64,000 nt of DNA, from assembly GCA_016720345.1 (NCBI GenBank), contig JADKKV010000006.1, positions 334,727 through 398,726 of the forward strand, given 5' to 3'. Each line of letters starts with the position of its first letter. The first letter of the stretch is position 1. The translations under genes were made by a program, and so were the position numbers. The notes under the pieces are model-generated. The model worked only from the letters and a program-made list of their open reading frames with translations, was not told the DNA's origin and did not search any database. This DNA is from Thermomonas sp. Lineage in GTDB: Bacteria; Pseudomonadota; Gammaproteobacteria; Xanthomonadales; Xanthomonadaceae. Positions 51,413 to 59,499 of the stretch are shown one piece after another.

Positions 51413-52282
51413 ATGCGATTGCGCTCCGCCTTGCTGGTCGCCCTGCTGCCGGCGATCGCGATGTCCTCGCCGGCCACGGGCATCGGCCTGCAGGCGCCGG
51501 CGCCGATGCTGGCCAGCCGCTTCGATCCCGGCCTCCATGACCCGGCGGGTTGCCTGGTCAGCGAGAAACTGGATGGCGTGCGCGCACGCTGGGACGGCGC
51601 GCGCCTGTTGACCCGCGGCGGCAACGTCATCGACGTGCCGGCGTGGTTCACCAGCGGCTGGCCACGCCAGCCGATGGATGGCGAGCTGTGGACGCGGCGC
51701 GGCGAATTCCAGCAGGTCAGCGACCTGGTCCGCGCGCTGCGCCACGACGACGCGGCCTGGCGCCCCGTCCGCTTCATGGCCTTCGACCTGCCGGCAGACG
51801 GCGGTGGCTTCGCCCGCCGCAATGCGCGGCTGCGCTCGCTGGTGCTGGCGGCGGGCGCGGACACGCTCGGGGTGATCGCGCAGGTGCCGGTGCGCGACAG
51901 TGACGCACTGCAGGCGCGGTTGCAGGCGGTTGTCGCTGCCGGCGGCGAGGGCCTGATGCTGCATCGCGCGCAGGCGCGGTACCAGGCCGGGCGCAGCGAG
52001 GCCCTGCTCAAGCTGAAGCCGTTCGACGACGCCGAGGCACGCGTGGTCGGCTACCGCGCGGGCAAGGGCAAGTACGCCGGGATGGTCGGTGCGTTGCTGG
52101 TGGTGGACGCGCGCGGACGCCGCTTCGCGATCGGCAGTGGCCTGCGCGACGCCGAGCGGGCACGGCCACCGCGGATCGGCGAACAGGTCACGTTCCGCTA
52201 CCAGGGCCTGACCGCGAAAGGCACGCCGCGCTTCGCGCGCTTCCTGCGCGTGCGCCGCGACCTGGCCGGCGCGCCGCGCTGA
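51413..52282 (+). CDS. ATP-dependent DNA ligase with signal peptide (periplasmic, LigE-like)
   Basis: A minimal ATP-dependent DNA ligase of 289 residues. Motif I is EKLDGVRAR with the adenylated Lys K52, followed by RGGNVIDVPAWF, motif IIIa FMAFDLPADG, motif IV GGEGLMLHRA and motif V LLKLKPFDDAEARVV. A small OB domain (about 200-285) completes it. The N-terminus MRLRSALLVALLPAIAMSSPATG is a signal peptide, as in LigE enzymes that act on extracellular or incoming DNA. An ATG 15 bases upstream is possible but leaves a worse signal peptide. About 200 bp of spacer before it have no clear feature. Confidence 0.85.
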   Translation: MRLRSALLVALLPAIAMSSPATGIGLQAPAPMLASRFDPGLHDPAGCLVSEKLDGVRARWDGARLLTRGGNVIDVPAWFTSGWPRQPMDGELWTRRGEFQQVSDLVRALRHDDAAWRPVRFMAFDLPADGGGFARRNARLRSLVLAAGADTLGVIAQVPVRDSDALQARLQAVVAAGGEGLMLHRAQARYQAGRSEALLKLKPFDDAEARVVGYRAGKGKYAGMVGALLVVDARGRRFAIGSGLRDAERARPPRIGEQVTFRYQGLTAKGTPRFARFLRVRRDLAGAPR

Positions 52283-52301
52283 GTGTCGCTTCGACCGCGA
52301 T

Positions 52302-53399
52302 TCAGGACTCGGCGCCCGCCACGCAGACCCGGTTGCGGCCCTGCAGCTTGGCCGCGTACATGGCGCGGTCGGCGGCGGCGATCAGGCGTTCCGGCGGGCG
52401 CGCGGCCGCGGGCACGGCGACGGCAACGCCCACGCTGACGGTGACGTGCGCAGACACCGGCGAGGCCGGATGCGGCATCGCCTGCGCCTCGACCGCGATG
52501 CGCAGGGCTTCGGCGATGGCGGTCGCGGCAGCGAGGTCGCGGCCGGGCAACAGCAGCACCAGCTCCTCGCCGCCGAAGCGCCCCACCAGGTCGTTGTCGC
52601 CATCCGCGAAGCCATTGCAGATGCGCGCGAGTTCGCGCAGGCATTCGTCGCCGTAGAGGTGGCCGGCAGCGTCGTTGAGCGGCTTGAATGCATCCGCATC
52701 GACCATCAGCAACGCCAGCGGCCGGCCCTCCGCCGCCATCCGCCGCCAATCCACGCACAACTGCTGGTCGAATCGGCGGCGGTTGGCGATCCCGGTCAGG
52801 CCGTCGATCATCGACAGCTGCTCCAGCTTGCGGTTCGCCTGCTGCAGGTCATCCGCCATGCGGGCGAAGTGGATCGCACCGGCGACCAGGTCGGCCACCG
52901 CATCGAACACCGCGCGCGCCTCCTCGTCGAAGAAATCGCTGCGGGTGCTCTCGATGTTGAGCACGCCATGCAGGCGCTGGCCGTGGCGGATCGGCACCAG
53001 GTACTCGGAGCGCACGTGGACGTTGCCGGCCACGTAGTCCGGGTCGGCATCGACATCCGTGATCAGCTGCGCGGTGCCCAGCCGCGCACAGCGGCCGGCG
53101 GCCCCGCGGGTCACCGGCCAGTCGCCCGCGACCGCCAGCGGCGACTGCGTCCACTCGCCGTCATAGACCTCATGGACGAAGGATTGGTTGGCCTCGTCGA
53201 GCAGGATCACGCTGGCGATCGCGACCGGCAGTTCCGCTACCAGGCATTCGCAGATGCCCTGCAGCAGCGAGTCCAGGTCGGCGCCCTGCAGGGCCTCGCG
53301 CGCGATCCGCACCAGGATCCGGGTCAGGGTGGCACGGCGCGCCGGCGTGTCCTGCCCTTCCCAGGGCAGCCCCACGGGCTCGCTCACCGGATCGTCCAT
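52302..53399 (-). CDS. GAF domain diguanylate cyclase
   Basis: The 365-residue soluble protein has an N-terminal GAF domain (about 20-180; ICECLVAELPVAIASVILLDE, LVPIRHGQRLHGVLNIES) and a C-terminal GGDEF domain (about 190-355; DGLTGIANRRRFDQQL, active site GRFGGEELVLLLPG with GGEEL intact). It should make cyclic di-GMP. No RxxD inhibitory site is obvious before the GGEEL loop. The YajQ-type receptor in this window could be one of its readouts. Confidence 0.92.
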   Translation of the reverse strand: MDDPVSEPVGLPWEGQDTPARRATLTRILVRIAREALQGADLDSLLQGICECLVAELPVAIASVILLDEANQSFVHEVYDGEWTQSPLAVAGDWPVTRGAAGRCARLGTAQLITDVDADPDYVAGNVHVRSEYLVPIRHGQRLHGVLNIESTRSDFFDEEARAVFDAVADLVAGAIHFARMADDLQQANRKLEQLSMIDGLTGIANRRRFDQQLCVDWRRMAAEGRPLALLMVDADAFKPLNDAAGHLYGDECLRELARICNGFADGDNDLVGRFGGEELVLLLPGRDLAAATAIAEALRIAVEAQAMPHPASPVSAHVTVSVGVAVAVPAAARPPERLIAAADRAMYAAKLQGRNRVCVAGAES

Positions 53400-53566
53400 C
53401 GCATCGCCATCGCACGCGCCCCTGTTGGCCGCAGTCTACGCCTGCGCGGGCGGGCTTCGTCGGCGGCAGCGCCGGCTTCGTCGCGTGCGCGCTTACGCTG
53501 GCCGCGCGCCTCGCTATGCTCGCCGCACATCGAGTTGACTCCCGTTTCCGGCCAGGCCCGCCCCGC

Positions 53567-54835
53567 ATGCTCAAGTCCCTCTTCAGGCAATCGCTGTTCG
53601 TCCTGCGCATCGCCGCCGCGTGGGGGTTGGTGGTGATGCTGGTGTCCGCGCTGTACTCGAGCATCCCGCTGATCGGCCGGCTGGAATTCCCGATGGTGCT
53701 GCTGGGCATGGCGACGATGGCGCTGGTGGTGGGCGGCGCGTTCTCGCACCTGCACCGGGTGCGCCTGATCGCCGGCCGCACCGATGCGGATGCGCTGCGC
53801 AACCGCCAGCGTCGGCTGGTCGAGGTCCCGCTGGAGGCCGGCGAGGCGTTCGACCTGCTGGACGCGGCGATCCGCGAGTTGCCCGGCATCGAACAGGTGC
53901 AGGGCGCGCGCGACAGCCTGCAGGTGAAGGCCAAGGTGGCGCGCCCGCGCACGTACGGCGAACACCCGCTGCGGCGCTGGAACCCGCTGCTGTGGTTCGG
54001 CCTGCCGCGCAACCAGCTGCAGGCCACGGTGACCCCGGGCGAGGACAGCGGGCGGGTGACCCTGATCTGCGAGCCGGAGAACCCGGCGTGGAGCGACTGG
54101 TTCCTGGTCGACGATGGCACCAATTACGAGAACGCCGAGGCGATCGTGCGCGCGCTCACCCGCCGCATCGGCGAACTGCGCCGCGGCGAACGCGCCAGCG
54201 CCGCGCAGACCGCGACCCAGAAGGAACTCACCGAGGCCAGGCTGCACCTGCTGCACGCGCAGGTCGAGCCGCACTTCCTCTACAACACCCTGGCCAGCGC
54301 GCAACTGCTGGCGCGCAGCGATCCGGCGCGCGCCGAGGCGATGCTCGGCCACCTGATCCAGTACCTCCGGCGTTCGCTGCCGAACGCGGAAGGCGAGATG
54401 TCGACCCTGGGCGCGGAGCTGGAGCGCACGCTGGCGTACCTGGAGATCCTCAGGATCCGGATGGGCGATCGCCTCGACGTGCAGGTCGACGTGGCGGATG
54501 CGCTGCGCCCCACCCCGCTGCCGGCGATGATGCTGCAGACCCTGGTCGAGAACGCGATCAAGCACGGGCTGGAACCGCGCAGCGGCGGTGGCACGGTGTG
54601 GATCCGCGCACGCCGCGACGGGGATGGGGTGGCGGTGACCGTGGCCGACAACGGCGAAGGCTTCAACACCAAGACCTCGGGCACCGGCATCGGCCTGAAG
54701 AACGTGCGCGAACGCCTGCGCCTGCGCTATGCCGGCGACGCCAACCTGTCGGTGGTCGCCAACTTCCCGGCCGGGGTGGCCGCCACCATCACGGTTCCCG
54801 CGAACCCGCCGCAACAGGGCGCCAGCCATGTCTGA
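53567..54835 (+). CDS. LytS/AlgZ-type sensor histidine kinase
   Basis: The 422-residue protein has two N-terminal TM helices (about 9-32 and 42-60), a cytoplasmic region of about 150 residues, and the His-kinase domain with phosphoacceptor H236 in VEPHFLYNTLASAQLL. The N-box is MMLQTLVENAIKHGLEP and the G-boxes are VADNGEGF and GTGIGLKNVRERL. The start at 53567 is placed at MLKSLFRQSLFVLRI, before the first TM. The stop overlaps the response-regulator gene by 8 bases. Confidence 0.9.
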   Translation: MLKSLFRQSLFVLRIAAAWGLVVMLVSALYSSIPLIGRLEFPMVLLGMATMALVVGGAFSHLHRVRLIAGRTDADALRNRQRRLVEVPLEAGEAFDLLDAAIRELPGIEQVQGARDSLQVKAKVARPRTYGEHPLRRWNPLLWFGLPRNQLQATVTPGEDSGRVTLICEPENPAWSDWFLVDDGTNYENAEAIVRALTRRIGELRRGERASAAQTATQKELTEARLHLLHAQVEPHFLYNTLASAQLLARSDPARAEAMLGHLIQYLRRSLPNAEGEMSTLGAELERTLAYLEILRIRMGDRLDVQVDVADALRPTPLPAMMLQTLVENAIKHGLEPRSGGGTVWIRARRDGDGVAVTVADNGEGFNTKTSGTGIGLKNVRERLRLRYAGDANLSVVANFPAGVAATITVPANPPQQGASHV

Positions 54836-55619
54836 CCTGGGCAAACCCGATCCGGTCCGCACCTGCATCGTCGCCGAGGACGAATCCCTGCTGCGGCATG
54901 CACTGGTGGCCGAACTCAAGCGCGCGTGGCCGGCGCTGCAGGTCGTCGCCGAATGCGAGGACGGCGCCAGCGCGGTGGAAGCGCTGGCCGAACACACCCC
55001 GGACATCGCCTTCCTCGACATCCGCATGCCCGGCCTGACCGGCCTGGAAGTCGCCGCGCTGGCCGCCGACGCCAGCCCGCGCACGCAGATCGTGTTCGTC
55101 ACCGCCTATGACCAGTACGCGATCGACGCCTTCGAGCGCGGCGCGATCGACTACCTGCTGAAGCCGGTGAAGGCGGACCGGCTGGAGGCGACGGTGGCAC
55201 GCCTGCAGGCGCGCGACGCGCTGCCCGACGCAGCCGCGCTGGCGGCCCTGCTCGACAAGCTGGGCGCGTTGCCGAACGCCGCCGGCGCGGTGGAGCCGCT
55301 GACCTGGCTGACCGCCAGCGCCGGCCGCGAAACCCGGCTGGTGCTGGTCGACGACGTCGCCTACTTCCGCGCCGACCACAAATACACCACGGTGGTCACC
55401 GCCGAAGGCGAGGCGCTGCTGCGCACGCCGCTGCGGGAGCTGCTGCCGCGGCTCGATCCGGCCAACTTCAAGCAGATCCACCGTTCGACCATCGTCAACC
55501 TGAAGGCGATCGCCGGCATCGTCCGCGACGACAGCGGCCGCGGCACGGTGCGCCTGAAACACCGCCCGGAAACGCTGACCGTCAGCCAGCCGTTCATGGC
55601 CCTGTTCAGGCACATGTGA
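54828..55619 (+). CDS. LytTR-family response regulator
   Basis: The 263-residue protein has a receiver domain (1-125; phospho-acceptor D64 in IAFLDIRMPGLTGLEV, then TAYDQYAIDAFERGAIDYLLKPVK) and a LytTR DNA-binding domain (about 160-260; DVAYFRADHKYTTVVTAEGE, FKQIHRSTIVNLKAI). It is coupled to the upstream kinase by overlap. LytTR regulators of this group control exopolysaccharide, type IV pili or autolysis; here the targets are unknown. Confidence 0.93.
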   Translation: MSDLGKPDPVRTCIVAEDESLLRHALVAELKRAWPALQVVAECEDGASAVEALAEHTPDIAFLDIRMPGLTGLEVAALAADASPRTQIVFVTAYDQYAIDAFERGAIDYLLKPVKADRLEATVARLQARDALPDAAALAALLDKLGALPNAAGAVEPLTWLTASAGRETRLVLVDDVAYFRADHKYTTVVTAEGEALLRTPLRELLPRLDPANFKQIHRSTIVNLKAIAGIVRDDSGRGTVRLKHRPETLTVSQPFMALFRHM

Positions 55620-55797
55620 CCCGCCGCGCGAAAGCGCGCGGCAACCGGCGACGATCGACCGGCGCCCCGCCGTGCAGCGGGGCGCGTGCTTCGAGGCCTC
55701 TCCGAGCCGCAGTGCGCGCAGCGCGCGCCGTGGCTGGGTGCCGACAAGTCCGGCCGGGCCGCGCGGGGAGGTCGCGACCCGGCCGGGTTGCCACGAC

Positions 55798-55992
55798 TCA
55801 ACGGCAGCGGAAGTAGGCGGCGGCCGGCACCGCGTAACTGCGGTTGCTGGCATAGCCACTGCTGTTGCCGTAGCCGACGCCGAAGTCGCGTTCGCGGTGG
55901 ATGCGGGCCGGCTGTGCTCCGCCGTCCCCGCGGCGCGGGGTCAGGCGGCGCTCGACGTAGGCCATCGGGCTGGGGGACTGGATGCGGAACAT
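55798..55992 (-). CDS. Small protein of 64 residues
   Basis: The product MFRIQSPSPMAYVERRL... is rich in Arg, Gly, Ser and Tyr and ends SSGYASNRSYAVPAAAYFRC. AGGAGACC lies 4-5 bases before the ATG (55992). It has no domain I can name. The composition and the good ribosome site favour a real gene over a chance frame, but support is limited. Confidence 0.5.
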   Translation of the reverse strand: MFRIQSPSPMAYVERRLTPRRGDGGAQPARIHRERDFGVGYGNSSGYASNRSYAVPAAAYFRCR

Positions 55993-56131
55993 GACGGTCT
56001 CCTGTGCTGGTTTCTTAGTGTGTTGGTAATGTAGAACACCATTACAACGGGTTGCATGGGCAGGAAGTCATGCGCGTCGCATTCGATGGGAATCGTTCAG
56101 CTAACCTGCACGCTCCCTGCAGGAGCAAGAG

Positions 56132-56740
56132 ATGCCGGAAGCGGCCGCCGCGTTGCAACGCTGTTTCTGGGTCGACGGTTCCGACCTGTACGCCGCCTAC
56201 CACGACCACGAATGGGGCCGTCCGGTCAGCGACGACATCCGCCTGTTCGAGAAGATCAGCCTGGAAGGCTTCCAGGCCGGGCTGAGCTGGATCACCATCC
56301 TCAGGAAGCGCGAACACTTCCGCGCCGGTTTCGACGGTTTCGATTTCCACAGGGTCGCCGCCTACACGGAGGCCGACGTGCAGCGCCTGCTGGCCGATGC
56401 CGGCATCGTCCGCCATCGCGGCAAGATCGAGGCGGTGATCCACAACGCCGGCCGCGCGATCGAGCTGCAGCGCGAATCCGGTTCGCTGGCGCGTTATTTC
56501 CGGCAGTTCGAAGTGGACGTGTCCGGGCGCCCGGAGAAACTCACCGTGGACGTGCTGCGCAGCTTCACCACCGCGCCGGAGGCGATCGCGCTGTCGAAGG
56601 ACCTGAAGAAGCGCGGCTGGAAGTTCGTCGGCCCGACCACGATGTACGCCTTCATGCAGGCGATGGGGCTGGTCAACGACCACCAGCACGATTGCCATGT
56701 GCGCGCCGAGATCGAGGCCTTGCGCCGCGCCGCGGCCTGA
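56132..56740 (+). CDS. tag: DNA-3-methyladenine glycosylase I
   Basis: Tag removes 3-methyladenine from alkylated DNA. The 202-residue protein has the family pattern RCFWVDGSDLYAAYHDHEWGRP (C11 and H24 of the zinc site), EKISLEGFQAGLSWITILRKREHF with the catalytic acidic residue, GWKFVGPTTMYAFMQAMGLVNDH and the closing zinc ligands in DHQHDCHV. It lies directly upstream of the SOS-type lexA2 cassette, making a small DNA-damage cluster. Confidence 0.95.
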   Translation: MPEAAAALQRCFWVDGSDLYAAYHDHEWGRPVSDDIRLFEKISLEGFQAGLSWITILRKREHFRAGFDGFDFHRVAAYTEADVQRLLADAGIVRHRGKIEAVIHNAGRAIELQRESGSLARYFRQFEVDVSGRPEKLTVDVLRSFTTAPEAIALSKDLKKRGWKFVGPTTMYAFMQAMGLVNDHQHDCHVRAEIEALRRAAA

Positions 56741-56802
56741 GGCACCGCCAACCCGCGTCGTTGCGGGGCCGGCGCTGGCGGTCTCGCCTTGTGCGACGCC
56801 GT

Positions 56803-56820
56803 GGTGTACAAATGTACACC
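56803..56820 (+). promoter_or_regulatory. LexA2 operator
   Basis: The perfect palindrome GGTGTACAAATGTACACC ends one base before the ATG of lexA2. Its position implies autorepression of the lexA2-imuA-imuB-dnaE2 operon, with release after DNA damage. The half-site GTGTAC differs from the E. coli SOS box and fits the divergent second LexA of this lineage. Confidence 0.75.
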
Positions 56821-56821
56821 C

Positions 56822-57430
56822 ATGAACCCCGTCGACTCCCCGTCCCCGCAACGCGCCGCCGTGCTCGCCTTCCTGCAGCGGGAGCTGGCGGCCGGGCGCG
56901 CGCCCAGCCTGGCGGAGATCGCGCTGGCATTCGGCTTCGCCTCGCGCAATGCCGCCCGGAAGCATGTGCAGGCGCTGGTCGCCGACGGCCTGCTGGAGCA
57001 AACCACGGGGCGCTCGCGCGGCCTGCGACTGCCGGGCGGGCCGGCGGACCTGTTGCCGCTGGCGGTGCTGGGCCGGGTCGCGGCGGGCCAGCCGATCGGC
57101 GCCGACATCGGCCTGGACCAGCAGCTGTGGCTGGACCGCCGGCTGTTCTCGCCCACCCCGGATTACCTGCTGAAGGTGCAGGGCGATTCGATGATCGACG
57201 ACGGCATCCTCGATGGCGACCTGGTCGGCGTGCAGCGCAGCGCCGATGCCCGCGACGGCCAGACCGTGATCGCCCGCATCGATGGCGAGCTGACCATCAA
57301 GCGGTTGCAGCGCACGCCGCGACGGATCCGCCTGCTGCCGCGCAATCCCGCGCACGCGCCGATCGAGATCGAGCGCGGCCAGGATTTCGCGATCGAAGGC
57401 GTGTACTGCGGCCTGCTGCGGCAGGGCTGA
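56822..57430 (+). CDS. lexA2: LexA-family SOS repressor of the imuA-imuB-dnaE2 cassette
   Basis: The 202-residue repressor has an N-terminal winged helix (PSLAEIALAFGFASRNAARKHVQALVADGLLEQ), the self-cleavage site A88-G89 in VAAGQPIG, and the catalytic dyad S123 (GDSMIDDG) and K160 (ELTIKR). It should be inactivated with RecA filaments after DNA damage. A palindromic operator sits just before the start. imuA begins 1 base after the stop. Confidence 0.93.
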   Translation: MNPVDSPSPQRAAVLAFLQRELAAGRAPSLAEIALAFGFASRNAARKHVQALVADGLLEQTTGRSRGLRLPGGPADLLPLAVLGRVAAGQPIGADIGLDQQLWLDRRLFSPTPDYLLKVQGDSMIDDGILDGDLVGVQRSADARDGQTVIARIDGELTIKRLQRTPRRIRLLPRNPAHAPIEIERGQDFAIEGVYCGLLRQG

Positions 57431-57431
57431 G

Positions 57432-58058
57432 ATGCAGGCCGCCACCTCCCTCGATTCGATGCTGGCCGCGCAGACGATCTGGCATGCCGGCCGCCATCCC
57501 GCGGCCGCCAGCGAGGGCGAGCCCACCGGGCATGCCGCGCTCGATGACCTGCTGCCGCAACGCGGCTGGCCACGGCGTGCACTGACCGAACTGCTGCTGC
57601 CGGCGGACGGCATCGGCGAACTGGCCCTGCTGATGCCCACCCTGGCCCGGCTCAGCCGCGAGGGCGGCACGCTGGCGCTGATCGCCCCGCCCTACCTGCC
57701 GTATGCGCCGGCATGGCAGGCGGCGGGGGTCGACCTCGGCGTGCTGCAGGTGATCGAGGCGTCGCCGCGCGATGCGCTGTGGGCGTTCGAACAATGCCTG
57801 CGCAGCGGTGCCTGCGCGGCGGTGCTCGGCTGGCCGCGGCAGGCGGATGCGCAGGCCTTGCGGCGCTTGCAGGTGGCCGCGGACAGCGGGGATTGCCTCG
57901 GCTTCGTGCTGCGCGACCGCAAGCACGCGGCGAATCCGTCGCCGGCCGCGCTGCGGCTCGAATACCGCTGCAATGCCGGCGATGGCGATGGCTGGCGCGT
58001 GCGCAAATGCCGCGGCGGCCCGGCTCCCGTGCAGGCGTTCGCGCCGGGCCTGCATTGA
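57432..58058 (+). CDS. imuA: Translesion mutagenesis protein ImuA
   Basis: The 208-residue RecA/SulA-like protein has GHAALDDLLPQRGWPRRALTELLLP at the start, the region LALIAPPYLPYAPAWQAAGVDL and RLEYRCNAGDGDGWRVRKCRGGP near the end. ImuA lacks a complete Walker A motif. It works with ImuB and DnaE2 in error-prone bypass synthesis. It lies between lexA2 and imuB in one operon. Confidence 0.93.
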   Translation: MQAATSLDSMLAAQTIWHAGRHPAAASEGEPTGHAALDDLLPQRGWPRRALTELLLPADGIGELALLMPTLARLSREGGTLALIAPPYLPYAPAWQAAGVDLGVLQVIEASPRDALWAFEQCLRSGACAAVLGWPRQADAQALRRLQVAADSGDCLGFVLRDRKHAANPSPAALRLEYRCNAGDGDGWRVRKCRGGPAPVQAFAPGLH

Positions 58059-58067
58059 GCCGCGCGC

Positions 58068-59489
58068 ATGTTGTGGGCCTGCATCGTGCTGCCGCAGCTG
58101 GCGCTGGACGCCGTCCTCCGGCGTTTGCCTGATCCCGGATCGCCGCTGGCGCTGGCCAGTGGCCCCGCGCAACTGCGCACCCTGCATGCGGTGAATGCCG
58201 GCGCGGCGCAGGCCGGGCTGCGTGCCGGCATGCGCCTGACCGCGGCGCAGGCGCTGCTGCCCACGCTGGCCACGGTCGAATACCAGCCGCAGGCCGAAGC
58301 GCGCTGGCAGCAGTTCCTCGCCGCGTGGGCGTATCGCCACAGCTCGCTGGTCAGCGCGCAATGGCCGGGCTGCATCGTGCTGGAAGTGCGTGCCAGTTTC
58401 CGTTTGCTCGGCCCGTGGCCACGCATCGAAGCGCGCCTGCGCGAGGAACTGGCCACGCTCGGTTTCGCCCACCGCATCGCGATGGCGCCCACCCCGCGCG
58501 CCGCGCGCGTGCTGGCCGGCTTGCAGGATGGGCTGGCGGTGCCCAACCCGGCGGCGATGCAGGCGTTGCTGGATCGCGTGCCGGTGCGCCGCGCGCTGTT
58601 GCCGGGCGATGCCGGCGAACGCCTGCAACGGATGGGCATCCGCGACCTGCGCACGCTGCGCGACTTGCCGCGCGACAGCCTGCGCCGGCGTTTCGGGCCG
58701 GAGCTGCTGCCGCATCTCGACCGCCTGTACGGCGATGCCGAGGATGCGCTGGCGTACTACGCGCCGCCGGATCATTTCGATGCACGGGTGGAACTGGGCT
58801 TCGAGGTCGAAAGCCACACCGCCCTGCTGTTCCCGCTGCGCCGGCTGATCGGCGACCTGTGCACTTGCCTGTCGATCCGCGATGGCGGCGTGCAGCGCTT
58901 CGTGCTGCGACTCGAGCACGAGGGCCGCATGCATACCGATGTCGAGGTCGGCCTGCTCGCCGCCGAACGCGAACCGGCGATGCTGTTCGAGGTCACCCGC
59001 AACCGGCTGGAACGTGTCTCCATCCCGAAGCCGGTGGTCGGGCTGCGCCTGCTCGCGCGTGAACTGCCAGCCTTCGTGCCGGCCAGCCGCGACCTGTTCG
59101 ACGTGCGCGCGCAACAGGCGCTGCCGTGGCCGCAACTGCGCGAACGCCTGCGCGCGCGCCTCGGCGACGACGCCGTGCATCGCATCGCGCCGACCGGCGA
59201 CCCGCGCCCGGAACGGGCCTGGCGACGCATCGAGGGCGACGACGCGAACATTGGCCCCGCGCCTGCGCGTCCGCCACGGCCACTGTGGCTGTTGCCACGC
59301 GCGCAGCCCCTGCGCGACCCGCGCCTGCGCATCGTGTCCGGCCCCGAACGGCTGGAAAGCGGCTGGTGGGATGGCGCCGACGCGCGCCGCGATTACTACG
59401 TGCTGGAAACCTCGCGGGGGCAGCGCGCGTGGGCGTACACCCCGGCCGGCGAACGCGACGGCTGGATGCTGCACGGCTGGTTCGCATGA
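58068..59489 (+). CDS. imuB: Y-family polymerase-like protein ImuB
   Basis: The 473-residue protein is a Y-family homologue without polymerase activity. Palm and finger segments are visible (WACIVLPQLALDAV, NAGAAQAGLRAGMRLTAAQALLP), but the acidic catalytic residues of active polymerases are absent. It includes LGFAHRIAMAPTPRAARVLA and the little-finger region. ImuB bridges the beta clamp with DnaE2. An ending tail (GERDGWMLHGWFA) is typical. It lies 9 bp after imuA and 10 bp before dnaE2. Confidence 0.94.
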   Translation: MLWACIVLPQLALDAVLRRLPDPGSPLALASGPAQLRTLHAVNAGAAQAGLRAGMRLTAAQALLPTLATVEYQPQAEARWQQFLAAWAYRHSSLVSAQWPGCIVLEVRASFRLLGPWPRIEARLREELATLGFAHRIAMAPTPRAARVLAGLQDGLAVPNPAAMQALLDRVPVRRALLPGDAGERLQRMGIRDLRTLRDLPRDSLRRRFGPELLPHLDRLYGDAEDALAYYAPPDHFDARVELGFEVESHTALLFPLRRLIGDLCTCLSIRDGGVQRFVLRLEHEGRMHTDVEVGLLAAEREPAMLFEVTRNRLERVSIPKPVVGLRLLARELPAFVPASRDLFDVRAQQALPWPQLRERLRARLGDDAVHRIAPTGDPRPERAWRRIEGDDANIGPAPARPPRPLWLLPRAQPLRDPRLRIVSGPERLESGWWDGADARRDYYVLETSRGQRAWAYTPAGERDGWMLHGWFA

Positions 59490-59499
59490 GTGAAGCCGC

